Part shown: piece by piece, positions 1-11,247 of the stretch | Layout: each line of letters opens with the position of its first letter | How positions within the stretch are numbered: the first letter of the stretch is position 1 | From: Stenopsyche tienmushanensis | Taxonomy: Eukaryota > Arthropoda > Insecta > Trichoptera > Stenopsychidae | Direction of reading: 5' to 3' | Assembly: GCA_008973525.1 (NCBI GenBank) | Contig: WACJ01000503.1 | Location: 744,001 to 808,000 of the forward strand | DNA: 64,000 bases | The notes under the pieces: model-generated | Told to the model about the DNA's origin: nothing | What the model saw: the letters and a program-made list of their open reading frames with translations, nothing else | Databases searched by the model: none | Program-made: the position numbers and the translations under genes

Positions 1-397
1 TGACATTGGCAAGAATACGTTTAAAACATCCAAAATTTCTATAGATTTATGTTCTAAAGAAATGTTAACATCCAACATACATCAAAATTAAGTCTGAGTT
101 TTAAATTAGGAAATATATATATAATATTTGATAGATTTATTAATATCGGATTTCGTTTAAAACTTGTTCACATCAATATTTTAGTTAAATCAGATCCGCT
201 CCAAATCATCACAAAACTATCATAAAACGTTGGAATTCTATGAACCATTTAAAATTCATTGGCATGATGAATAGAATAAATACTTAGGATATTGAACAAA
301 TTATTATCAAGATCCATAAAGTTATTCATTGTGTTGTATGTAGTTTATGTGTAGCATATGATAAATTAAAACTTTAAAATGGTGACTTTCTTGGAAG

Positions 398-517
398 TAC
401 ATCACTCAATAAATTTGTAGATTTTTTTGTCGCTTTTAACTTTTTTCTTCTTCATTTATGATCGTTTTATCGCAATTTCTTCAAAACAAATCCTACCAAC
501 TTATTGAGTAATATGTT
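398..517. mobile_element. Mariner-type MITE, copy 1
   Basis: A roughly 120-bp unit with inverted ends. The left end reads CATCACTCAATAAATTTGTA and the right end, reverse-complemented, reads ATTACTCAATAAGTTGGTAG. It is flanked by TA-containing sequence. The interior has runs of T and a TTTATCGCAATTTCTT core that is shared with the copy at 27157-27275. It has no coding capacity. The ends resemble mariner-type termini; the family assignment is inference. Confidence 0.6.
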
Positions 518-796
518 ATTGTATGAAATTATTTTTTATTTAGATAGTTTTTTACATTTAAAATTGATGTTTTCTTAAAGGCTGTATAACTTTTCAATTA
601 TATTTAAGGGTTTTTTTAATTTTTGATTGATCCTTAATCCTATATTAATATTAAATTAAACAATTTCGTGAATCGTTCAACTTACCCGTTGCCGATATTG
701 CAAAATGAGACCACTCCACGTACAAAGTACTGCCCAAACCGCGAATTATTCCATCGCTTAAAATTAACAAATAATAAAGGATATTTAAAACGCGTA

Positions 797-829
797 GGGG
801 TAATAACGGCGTTACCCCACAGCCGTTAT
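797..829. other. Interleaved inverted repeats (pseudoknot-like)
   Basis: GGGGTAA at 797-803 is complementary to TTACCCC at 812-818. TAACGGC at 804-810 is complementary to GCCGTTA at 822-828. The order is stem 1 left, stem 2 left, stem 1 right, stem 2 right, which is the layout of an H-type pseudoknot with two perfect 7-bp stems. It lies in putative intron sequence about 415 bases upstream of the first CUB exon. No function is known. Confidence 0.55.
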
Positions 830-1242
830 AATTTATCAATACGCCCATTAAAACGTAGCCACCTATCTATATAAAGTAGCGAAGCCATTTAACGACCAAC
901 TTTGTATTTTATTTTTATATTTTAATGAAAGCAAAAAATGAGTAATGTTTTACTCTTTCCGTGAATGAATTAAGGTGCGCGGCTATATCCCCACAGGGAT
1001 TATCCTACGGGGAGGATTTTCAAGTCCCGCTTTTATCGCATTATTGTCTCAAAAATACCCACGAAAAAACAATACGCTCTTTATTTTATTTTAAAGGGTG
1101 CTATTTACAAAGCCGCCCTACAAAGTACCCCAAAAATATGACTGACAATTATATGCAATATCTCATACGCGGTCATCGAAAAACCTTCTCAAATGTCATA
1201 TAACATTCAAAATTACAACGAATGTGTATTTTTTTGTTACAG

Positions 1243-1399
1243 AACTATTCCAGACAGACGGCCAAAAACTTGCTGGGACCATGTGCGACCATCAATTCAC
1301 ATCTGCAGATTATGGACGACCACACGGTCGGTTTTATAGTCCTCGATATCCATCGAGCTATCCAAAAAACATTAGATGTTCATACAAATTCCGAGCGAG
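1243..1399 (+). CDS. CUB-domain protein exon (Sol-1-like), start of the CUB domain
   Basis: First visible exon of a multi-exon gene. The acceptor TTTTTTTGTTACAG ends at 1242 and the donor GTATGT starts at 1400. It enters in phase 1 and leaves in phase 2, and encodes about 52 residues. After a short leader it holds the N-terminal part of a CUB domain: the first cysteine in MCDHQF, the strongly CUB-like segment GRFYSPRYPSSYPKNIRC with the second cysteine, and CSYKFRAR. CUB domains are extracellular beta-sandwich modules. The wording closely resembles, from memory, insect proteins annotated as suppressor of lurcher protein 1, whose nematode founder SOL-1 is a CUB-domain auxiliary protein of AMPA-type glutamate receptors. 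The CUB call is firm; the family name is moderate. Upstream exons with the signal peptide are outside the window. Confidence 0.88.
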
Positions 1400-3349
1400 G
1401 TATGTACGAATTCAGCTTATTACAAATTTCATGTAACCGCCCCCTGTGTGGGAGTTTTCAAATATTCATTTCGAATAATGGAAAAGCAGTAAATAACAGT
1501 TCTATCGTATATAATCCGACATTTCTCGAACAAATGAGCATATGATATTTTTTGAAGGAACTACCACAACTATGTGGGTTAATCATGCAACATGTTTGAC
1601 ATTAATATCAAAAATTCATTAACACATATCTATACATTGATAATAGCGAATCTTAATGTTTAATTATCTTATTACATGAAATAAAATCTCAATTGACTCA
1701 AAACATGATGTAATTGAATGATCACAACCATATGAGTACAATCTAGTATTTACATGCTTACTAAAAATGGAAAATTTGATGCTAAATGATAAAAATAATT
1801 GAGTTATAAGCTAATATTATCCAGAGAAATTATGATTTTTCGTCACTCATTATAGATCTTCGTTTATCTAAAAAAATAATGTTCAAATATTATCATATGC
1901 GAATATAAATGAGAAATTACCATATGTCTATATCCAATAACTAAAAAAGACAAAAACGATCAAAATTAACTAAGAAATAGATACTTTTCATTGAAAGTTC
2001 AGGCATTCTAAATATCCAGTAATATCAATAATACTTCAAGCATGTTAATATCGAATCATATATAATTTAGAGTTCAATAAATCAATTGTTGGAGCAAGAG
2101 TTTTAAAACTGAGTTTCCATAATGGCAAAAGTTGGTATTTGAGAAATAAATAAATCTAAAGGACACCGCTCTTAAATAAAGGACAATATATGACTAAGTA
2201 TTAATAATATTTGACATTAAAAATTTATCACAAATTAACGACGAAAATTATTCCAATAAGGCAAATATAAAATGAATTTAAATCCGTGGCCTCAATGGAG
2301 CGGTTGTTAAGAGCGCGCTTTGCAATTGTAAAAGTATTAAAACCAGTGCTTAAATGATTTGAATCACCTGCAGATATGTATTTATTGTAATATCGTTCGT
2401 TTGAATGAAACACAATTGAATAATACAAAATTAATTTTCAACCATAAAATTGATTGCTTGATAAAATATGCACCCCTTGAATTTTTAAACAGCTTAATTT
2501 TAATGCTTTTGAATGTACTGTTACTATTACTGTGCCGTTTTTTGCATACAATGGAATCAAATTTACTATTCATAAAATATTGTGCGTTTTGTCGTACAAT
2601 TAAATCACCGAAACAAACATGTTTTTAAATAAATTCTGAAATTGAACAAATAATTGTTTACATAATTTTCGGCTAGGCTTTTTGGTTGAAAATATTTTAT
2701 TTTTGAGCATGCATAACATATTTGCTAGATTAAAATATACAACGTTCAAATAGTCTAGAAATCCAATAAAACATCCCTCTTTGAAAGACATCTTGTCGAT
2801 CAACGCAATCAACCAAATGACATCGTCTGGCAAACAATCATTTAATGGATTTTCATCCACTCTAGTTATTAATCTCTCAAAGTCGTTGTTGCAGCTCAAA
2901 GCCGGAAAAAAATACTGAAATGCATTTTTCATATGGAAGCCTTTCTGGAAAAAAAAACGCATAAACCCTCAAAGCTTTATGAGACTACATTTTCTGCGTT
3001 ATTTATACTTACAAAAATATTTTTGTCTAGACTCTTTTAATATAGAAAAAACGTCTTTCGATCGAATAACGCAAGTAACCCGTTGAATATTTTCAACTCT
3101 GAATTGCTTTCGACGAGATGAAACGTGTGATGATGTTTAACGACTTTGGTCGTTATTATGATCGTTTGCCATTATCGAAGCGAAATTCATTGGATAATTT
3201 GTGCAAATGCATTCCACTCTATAACATTAGACAAGAGTCGGAATGTCCATATTTAATTTTGCTTTGAAATATAGACATAAAAAAATATTATATTTATAAG
3301 AACAACACAATTTAATCCATGGTTTTAAATCTTCACTCTTATTTCACAG
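1400..3349 (+). other. Intron 1 of the CUB gene
   Basis: A 1.95-kb intron bounded by GTATGT and TTATTTCACAG. At about 1795-1870 it carries a fragment shared in part with the SINE-like copy near 25465 (the string ACTCATTATAGATCTTCG and its complement). An open frame of 120 codons lies on the minus strand at 2600-2962, without a recognisable domain. Otherwise it is plain AT-rich sequence. Confidence 0.7.
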
Positions 3350-3409
3350 ATTAAAAGAGAGAATTCGCGTCGTATTTGAAGAAGTGACTCTTCAAAAGGG
3401 AGATATTAG
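3350..3409 (+). CDS. CUB-domain protein exon 2 (Sol-1-like)
   Basis: A 60-nt exon with acceptor TTATTTCACAG and donor GTAAGT. It enters and leaves in phase 2, so joining to the previous exon restores an arginine codon. It encodes about 20 residues including RIRVVFEEVTLQKGDI, a typical central CUB strand (hydrophobic VVFEEV followed by a polar turn). It continues the CUB domain without a stop or frame change. The 35-kb intron that follows splits the domain between its second and third cysteines. The family name Sol-1-like rests on recall of insect homologues. Confidence 0.87.
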
Positions 3410-4110
3410 GTAAGTTTTTTCTAACGATTGTACCATTGAATGACTTTTGCAGCATCGTTGATTTATTTCAATTTAAGTGTGAATAACCACTTAAAATATC
3501 AAATATATTGTACTTTTGGAAGTTTAAACTAAATAATCCAAATTTATTCAAGCCCTGCTTATTCCAGGGAAATTATTTATGAGTTAACAAACTCCCAAAT
3601 AAGCAGTTTTCTCCGTTTGATTTTCAAAGTTTGTTCTCGCCAAATTCGCTCCTATTATAGTTATCGCGAAAATGTGGGACAGAGTTCAAGTATTAAGTCG
3701 GTCCCATTAATTTCACACGCGTAATTCGAATACATAATACATAACCTTGAACTACAGAGCTATCATAATACATAAATTATTCTCAAAGTTTGAAACAATA
3801 TCGCATTGCGAGCAACACGAATCCCACATTTCAAAGGTTAGGGATCGCTGAAGACATTACTCAAAATGTCATTTCGTCGTAAAAATAATCGAAAATGTTC
3901 ATTCTTGTAATACAAAAAAAATGACAAAACGTTATCAACATTTTTTAGAAATATCCCAAATGAACCTGATAGACAGAATATTAATCGATCTTTAGTTAGT
4001 TCAAACATGAACTGCTGTTTCAATCACCCTATATAACTTTGCCACGTTGTTTTTATGCAGTCAATACTAACATTAAGAGGTCATCTCACATTATCACGCC
4101 AAAAAAATAT

Positions 4111-4203
4111 ATAACTTCACTCAAAAAGTTCGTAAGATTTTTTTTATTATAAACTTTTTCTTTTTCGTTTTTTCGCAATATTTTCCAAAAAAGGTGATAT
4201 GTA
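4111..4203. mobile_element. Mariner-type MITE, degraded copy 3
   Basis: TTCACTCAAAAAGTTCGTAA followed by T-rich sequence, TTTTTCGCAATATTTTC and a degraded right end AAGGTGATATG. It matches the layout of the copies at 398-517 and 27157-27275, but the right inverted repeat has largely decayed. Confidence 0.4.
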
Positions 4204-5035
4204 AACTTTCATAATAAGCAGGTTTCATTTTTTATACCCAAATAATCCAATTTTACTATATATAATACATATGGGATAATTTGTGTCATTTGAATAAGCT
4301 ACGATCATTTTAATACATAAAGGAAGCATAATAACGAAGGAATAAAAAATCTAACTAAAATGGAACTTAACTATATGAGATATCACTATATATTACCAAT
4401 ATATATAAATTTCTGATTGAAATATTATTTTCACATCAACTTATTAGAAATTATAGATGATGTATAGAAATGTAGTAAAATTAAATGATGAATTTCGATC
4501 TCGATTTTCAGTATTCAAATAAATATTTTAGAATTTAACTGCATTTTAAGCACGAAAATTTAATATATTTTAGAGTAGAATACATGTGTTTGTTGGTAAA
4601 TTTTATGATCACAATGTTTTGGAATACAATGACGCCCAATTCTACTGCAGATTTACATTTTTCCCCGAAATAAATTTACTTCATGAAAGCCGAATCGCGT
4701 ACAAATATTTACACATGTTTCAACAAACGTACCATAGTATTGTTGTTTCGATGGAAATCGAAATTAACATGATTCAAACGCAGCCACAGCATGTGATCGC
4801 GTCAATGAAATGGAAGCAAATTTTCCGGAAATCAGAATGGAGTAAATTCCATGCAGGCATTATATAAATACGGTTTTGTGTTATTTTGTATTTTTTTTAA
4901 ATTTGATCTTTTTCGTTTCCGTATAAGATAATTTTAATATTAACTTAACATAAAGGCAATAATGCTTTAATAGATTTCAATTTTATTACCATCATAGTTC
5001 ACACAATTTTGTCAGCTGAATATTGATCTAGTTTA

Positions 5036-5095
5036 ATTTTTGAACGCTCATCCAGCGAACCAACCAGGTAAATAGATTGAAGAGCGTTTTTTATG
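5036..5095 (-). repeat. Fragment of the dispersed LINE-like repeat
   Basis: GAACGCTCATCCAGCGAACC and GATTGAAGAGCGTTTT correspond to the central block of the copies at 10390-10888 and 46560-46880 (GCTCACCCAGCGAG and ATCGAAGGGCGCTTTC). It is short and diverged. Confidence 0.4.
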
Positions 5096-7526
5096 CTAAT
5101 TTTTATAAGAATTCATCCATGTTAATTTTACTAGTAGTAGTACTAATTTAGAGTACATGGATTCCAATTCTTCCTTTCATCACTAAATTTATAATGAGGA
5201 TCAGCGTGATGCTCAGAATTGTTCCACAATAGTACATCTTATCCTTACAACTCTAAAATGAAGAAATATTATATTGTCATCGTTATGATATTATTTAATT
5301 TAGATATGTCAGCTAAGATATCCATGACATTTTGATAAATTTTGATTCATCACATTAAAATCTTATTAAGTCTTATATTACTCAATTAAATGTTTGGCGA
5401 AACACGTCCATTTTAGAGTGGTATTACACCTTAATTACAGGATAAAAATGTCATTTTATTTTTGATATCGTATCTTGAGTGTTGTTTTCATATACTTTAA
5501 GAGCTTTTCAGCCACTTCGTCGTATAAAGCATTCAAAAATTTCCAAGGCGTTTTATTAAAATATATAAAACGGGCATGTTGCTAGGAACGATCGTTTTAC
5601 AAAAGTGAATATATCATTAAAAACGGGTCCTTCCGAAAATAGCTGGCCTTATTAATTCTTCCAGCCATTCAGTTTCATTCTTTCAGGATGAAAGCGATCG
5701 AAGCTCTCTTTCATACTGGCGTATATTAATTTTTAAATAGGACATAAAGTGGGACTCCATAGTATAGGCCTATTTATCATTTAAGCCGCTATGCTGTGAA
5801 TTAAATTGAACAGCCAATATTTTCGCAGTGAATCCAAACATCTTAGCTTAGATCAATATATTCGTGATCTTTGCGTGCTGCTCCAACAATTCCACACCAC
5901 GTGTAAATATTGGCGTTTTGGCTTCCCACTAGGGAACGTACGTACATGGAATATGTGGAGTACAAACACATATAGGGTCCCTCATCCACGACATATCTCC
6001 TCATTGCCGCAGCTACCGCAGAATCACACATCTCTCGCCTCGATAGAGGTTAACCAGTCGGTAACTTTGGTACACGCTTGACTTATCTTGGTAATCAGCA
6101 GACATGCTACGGAAACGGTGTTTTAATGAACCACTAATCGAATAGCATCCCTGCGATGAGACTCGGCTGCTATAAACTTTTAATCAATCTTGGCTATTTT
6201 TCGAATTTCCACATAAGCAGTTAATCGACTTTCCGATCTGGTGATCAATCACCCCCTAATCCAAATACACGTGTCGACCTTTCATCGAATAAAAACAACA
6301 AATTTATGGTAATTTATGGCATTGATACTCTAACGAAATATTTTATATGGTTTGATAGATGACCATATACATTCCTTAATTAAAGCATTCATATACACTT
6401 GGACTGTGTGAAAAAATAATTAACATAAGAACTACCAACATTTAGACTAAGTTACTTCTATTAAAACCCTATTACAATATTAACTAGATTCAGTACCAAA
6501 CATGAGCCAATTATTTATACATGTTTTCTTATTATAACCATCCTTATTCATTTTTATATCCTATTTAATATATTTCAATAGAAAGAAAGACTGCAAAAGC
6601 AATTCACAATGATCCTCATACTTTATGATATATTTTTACATTGTTCAAAAAATCCTCACATTCTCACAATAATCTCATATGTAGATTGCAATGTATGACG
6701 TTAAAAATATATAATTTTATTGCTATAATGTATTTTTATTAAGATAAGTAAGCATTTTATTTTCAAATGGCACGGGAACATTTTTCCAATTTCCCTAGCT
6801 TTGCGTTGAGATCAAGCTCTGCTGAAATCAAATCAGAACTTTAAAACGAATGGAAATGTGGATTTCGGTAATATTTTCAAAGAAAATTACATTTTAATCT
6901 TTCGAAATTCGTTTGAAGTTCTCTCTCTTTCTCTCATAAAATGGAATTCATATGATGTTTGCACTTCGACATGAATTTTAAAACGCCAAAACAATTATTA
7001 AAAGTTCTTAAAAATCCATTCGAGAGGCACAGAATCAATGAAATATTAAATGGATTTTTTTAGAGTTCCAATTCTAACGTTTTTCTTTCATTTCAGGGAA
7101 GCGAACGTTGAAATAAGGGATGAAAATGCGTACATTGTATTTTCAATGAAACAGATTTAATAAATAATTCAATGGTGCTTCGAGACCCCCACGCTTGTAT
7201 TATATTCGTTATTTCATCTGAAATGTTTTTAAATTAATAGGTTGAAATCCCCTGACTTGTAACAGCAGAATCCAATTATAATAACCGCGAGACGTCCTTA
7301 ACACCTTATCAACTTAACACCCCAACACCCAGCTGAAGATTATCCCTGCTCATTATAACCGCTACAATAATTTAACGACTGGAGCATAAATATTCATTAC
7401 TCATAATTACGAACTCTAAACTATTCCCGCAATGATTTTTACAAGCAAAAAAATTGGCATTGTTTCGCCAATAATTCAATTCATTTGATCGACTAATCAT
7501 GACTTCGATTTCAATCATTTTTATAG

Positions 7527-7620
7527 GCTAGCGGATGCTTTGGGCTACAACATCTTTGAATCCGTTATCGACCCAATTTCCTTGTCCGATCTGTTTGACT
7601 CTATTGATAATAAAAAATGA
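7527..7620 (+). CDS. Candidate alternative last exon within intron 2
   Basis: A possible acceptor (TTTCAATCATTTTTATAG, ending at 7526) is followed by a 30-codon open stretch ending in TGA at 7618-7620. The peptide begins LADALGYNIFESVIDPIS and is unusually protein-like for this AT-rich region. If spliced from the exon ending at 3409 (phase 2), the frame matches and gives an arginine at the junction. A downstream AACAATAAAATC at about 7734 could serve as a polyadenylation signal. The result would be a CUB protein cut off in mid-domain. It could equally be a chance open frame or an exon of an unrelated nested gene. No family is recognised. Confidence 0.25.
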
Positions 7621-8607
7621 GTACATATTTCAATCAATTCTGCGATGGGCTTTACGATAGAGGCTTTGCGTCTGTATCCTCCGAAACATTGATGGGATTT
7701 TTAGACGTTCCGACGTTAGCAACTCATCATGGCAACAATAAAATCGCACAATAAGGACTTTTTGCACCTGCAGCTCCATTAAACTGGCAGTAAAATGGCG
7801 AATTTGAGAGGATTGCCCTGTAAAACTGGGGGCGTATCGCGTTCACGGAAATGAAAGCCTTAAATATTTTAGTGCCCCACTCGCAGACGATCCTCCAACT
7901 ACCACTTAGGCATTCCAGGATTTGATTGTCTATTGTTTATTGTATGAATAGGCAAAATTAACGAGGAACTGTCGACTTGATCTTGGGCCATAAACGTCAT
8001 AAAGCACACATTCATAATTTAGCATTAGAGTGAAGCGAAAATAATTACGCATTCTCCTTTTACGCCGATGGATCCTTCCATTGAGACGTACAGACGGATT
8101 AAATTCACTACTTAGTTAGATATAAAGTAACTTTTACAGTAGATCATTCATTTAAATCAGCCTCGTGAGCAATAAAAATAGAATATAATCTGGAGCCATT
8201 CAATCTTTTAGAGCACAATAACAGAGTCCATTCTAAATAATTTGTTCATTCTTTAAGCAATGTTATATAGTACTTGATTCCGCATGACTATTAAATAATT
8301 TTGAATTAAATTATTAGAAATCAAAAGCATAATGTAATTGTCAGTCATTCACTCATTAATTTTATATTAGCACAAGTAATCTACCATATCTTCTGGATAT
8401 CTTTACTCCTATTCTAAAAAAAATAGTCACCTATATAGTCAAATAGTCAGCTTGACTTCAAGCTTTTTATCATTGATTGTTTATTCAACAATTGGAATTG
8501 GAATCCTATGGAGCTAATGTTGATGATGATGTTATATTGCAATCTAAAATTGTCAATGAATATCTGCGAACCAAAGTCATCGAGCTCTAAGAACAATAAA
8601 ATTATGC

Positions 8608-8690
8608 AAGCCAATAAGAAGGGATATTGAAGAATCACCTCCTCGTTTGCTTGATATTGAAGGTAACATGACCAAGTTTCATTCAAAGTT
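8608..8690 (-). repeat. Fragment of the dispersed LINE-like repeat
   Basis: It contains TGATATTGAAGGTAACATG and TTTCATTCAAAGTTCCGGAA. These match, in the same orientation, the block CGATATTGAAGGTAGCATGG of the copy at 10390-10888 and its complement in the + oriented copy at 48870-49505. Only the 3' part is present. Confidence 0.5.
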
Positions 8691-10336
8691 CCGGAACGCC
8701 ACCGAAATCGTAATCAAAATAAAAAAATAACGGTTCGAAGCTCTGAAAACGAATCTTATTATGTAACTGTACAAACCGGGACATTTAAATAACCTTTATG
8801 TTACTACATAATAAAAGATAATAAATGGCACACGAATACATCTTGTTTAAGCTATGTAATTAATTGTACAGAATTGATACACATTTTGAAGGGGAAAATA
8901 ATGGTTTTTGAGACATTACTAAATTTATTTGACATTACTTTATATCATAATTAACTTACTTTGCCTTATTTTAGCGAAAGATATCACATTTTTGATTTTA
9001 TAAAAATTAAGAATGCTTAGTTCACTATCAACTCACAACTGGATGATTAGTAGCACGTTGGTGTTTGTGGGAATCTAATATTAGATAATAGATTATTAAG
9101 AAAGGTTTTTAGATGGTATAAGATAGAAACAACCGTGAAAAATAGCATGTGCTTTGAATACATTATGCTAAAAATATGAAAATGCCTGATTAAATTACAT
9201 TGGATGAAAATTTAATTAAAATCTGTGGTGGAGTTTTTAAAAATCTTAAAACATTTCTGCAACAAAAGCCGATGTTTTAATTTAAATAATAGGATCGTTA
9301 ATTCCAAATCTTTTTAATAACCCGAAAGAGAAAAGAGAGAAAAAGAGGAAAGTGGCACTTTCTTATAAGTCGGTGGTCGTCTGCTTCAGACCAAAGATGG
9401 GTAGAGTTAATTCAGCAAATGTCCCTGCTTTTGTGTCCCGATAATAGGAATGTTGATCTGAGCTACCCAAACAGACATCTTTGTAGCAAATACATTTTTT
9501 GATGATATAAAAGTCAAATACGTCTCCCTAATTGGTTATTATGTGATACTAATAACGTACAAGAGTACCGTTACCCAGTGCGTCGATATATTGAAGATGG
9601 TTCATTATAGCTTTCACGGTTTGTATTACTAATATTAATATTGTTTATTTGACCCTGTACACGTGTTTGCTTAGTCCAAGCGAACGTTACTAATGTATGC
9701 ATAGTCCAAATGAATATTGGAATTCGAATGTAGCTCATGCTATTTGCTTACGACCCAATCTCTGAATATAGCAAGCAAACATTCCACGCAACGTTGAAGT
9801 CCATTTTTCACCATAAATCGAAAATTGTAAAATGCAGGCAATGTGTAAAAAGTACTTCTGGCATTGTGACATTAAACTGCCCGTGTGTTTCAAATGTGAT
9901 TGATGGAAGTGCTTTTCAATGTTGTGTGACGTGAACTATAACACTAGCAGTTTTTCACACGCACTTTAGAATATTGAAAAAAGTTTAGAGTATCACTCAA
10001 TGGAACCATTATGCTGAAAACTATGTTTCAGCTGAATCGCCAATTAGTGTTTTACCATTCAAAATGCCATTTGATAATTAAACCAAATAATCGTAAAAAA
10101 ATGCAACATTTCAACATAGGGATCGACCACCAATATTGCTTAAAGTTTAATATTACTGCAATATCTGGGGTCTCTTAGAGTAATGAAAAAATTTTGAAAT
10201 TAACAAAAAGTTTCAGTTTGATTAATTGATTGCAGATACATTCATATGTGTTGTTTTGCAATAACCACTAATTTTACTCATTTTAAATAGTGTTCTATAC
10301 ATTTAAACAATAGCCTTACTAGGCTATATGAAATAG

Positions 10337-10360
10337 CACATCACTTAATAAGTTGGTAGA
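10337..10360. mobile_element. Solitary MITE terminus
   Basis: CACATCACTTAATAAGTTGG matches the terminal repeat of the MITE family seen at 398-517 and 27157-27275. No partner end was identified nearby, so it is probably a remnant. Confidence 0.3.
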
Positions 10361-10389
10361 ATTGCATGGTAAAGTCAATTGCAAAACTA

Positions 10390-10888
10390 TGAACCTTTTC
10401 AATATACATTCATAAGAAGAGGTTACATCCGTTTCATCTATATCAAATATTCACCTTCTTATTCGCTCGATATTGAAGGTAGCATGGTCTTAGAGTTTTA
10501 TTTGAAAAGCTCACCCAGCGAGTTTCCTAGATGAATGTATCGAAGGGCGCTTTCGCGACCGTCTTCATAGGAAGTGTAAGGGTTCGTAAATACCGAACAG
10601 TTTTCCTCGAGAAACAGTGAAAAACTATTATGTGTTAATGACCTTGTTGATTTTACTGGAAAGGGCTTTTCGGGGTGCAAAGAATCCAGTCCCTCCTTTC
10701 TTCGCTAGAGCGTTTCTGAGCTTGGGTAAAGTCATATGTGACACGTAAGTGCATTTCGGATTCACCCCTACATCAACTGAGGGTATCTCCCTGTCCACTT
10801 GCAACTTCTTTGAGTGAATTCGAGATTGAGTGGTTTCCTATTTCAAGTTGACCCTCTCAGTTCGAAAATTTCAAAACGATATAAAGAC
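10390..10888 (-). repeat. Dispersed LINE-like repeat, copy A (3' region)
   Basis: A roughly 500-bp copy of a repeat also present at 31463-31690, 46560-46880 and 48870-49505. Shared landmarks are ATATTGAAGGTAGCAT, CTCACCCAGCGAG, CAGTTTTCCTCGAGA, GATTTTACTGGAAAGGGC and CTGAGGGTATCTCCC. Its orientation is minus relative to the copy at 48870-49505, which ends in a (GAT)n tail on the + strand. A 60-codon open frame at 10498-10680 (minus) lies wholly inside this repeat and is not a host gene. The simple-repeat tail suggests a non-LTR retrotransposon 3' end, possibly RTE-like; that clade is inference. Confidence 0.65.
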
Positions 10889-11247
10889 AACGAACGACAA
10901 TGTTGTTATCGTTGCAAAGTGAAATTCTTCATTTGCCTCTGCTCAAGGCGTCTGTTTGTGTCTCTTGTCCTTTTTCTGTTTCTTGACCTTCCAGTCTCTA
11001 AACCGGTAAAGTTCCTCACACCATATTATTACTTGATATTATCAACTATATGAGCGATATTTAATTACAAGCGAGCCAAGGTTTGTAAAAATAGTAACGA
11101 ATAGAAGAAGATCAAAGAACATTTAATTAGTTTTATTATCTAAGAGATAAGGATTTAATTTACGAGCCGCAACCAAAACATGGGTCGCCATAGCTTCCGA
11201 AGTGATGAGCCATCAATGCTTGGTAAAAGAATAGTAAATAGTAAAAG

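Larger units (their letters stand above)
1..1242 (+). other. Intron (or upstream sequence) before the first visible CUB exon
   Basis: AT-rich non-coding DNA ending in the acceptor at 1241-1242. The first visible exon starts inside a codon, so this is most simply the 3' part of an intron whose donor lies outside the window. It contains a MITE (398-517), a pseudoknot-like sequence (797-828) and a slightly GC-richer block at about 640-1200 in which short open frames occur on both strands. None of those frames has a recognisable domain. No other exon was found. Confidence 0.6.

Noticed and set aside
4586..4867. 93-codon + strand open frame in intron 2
   Set aside because: No recognisable domain, no good splice sites framing it, and AT-rich codon content like the flanks; chance frame.
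10498..10680. Minus-strand open frame beginning MHPEKPFPVKSTRS
   Set aside because: Lies entirely within copy A of the dispersed repeat; equivalent positions in copies C and D carry stops and frame changes.
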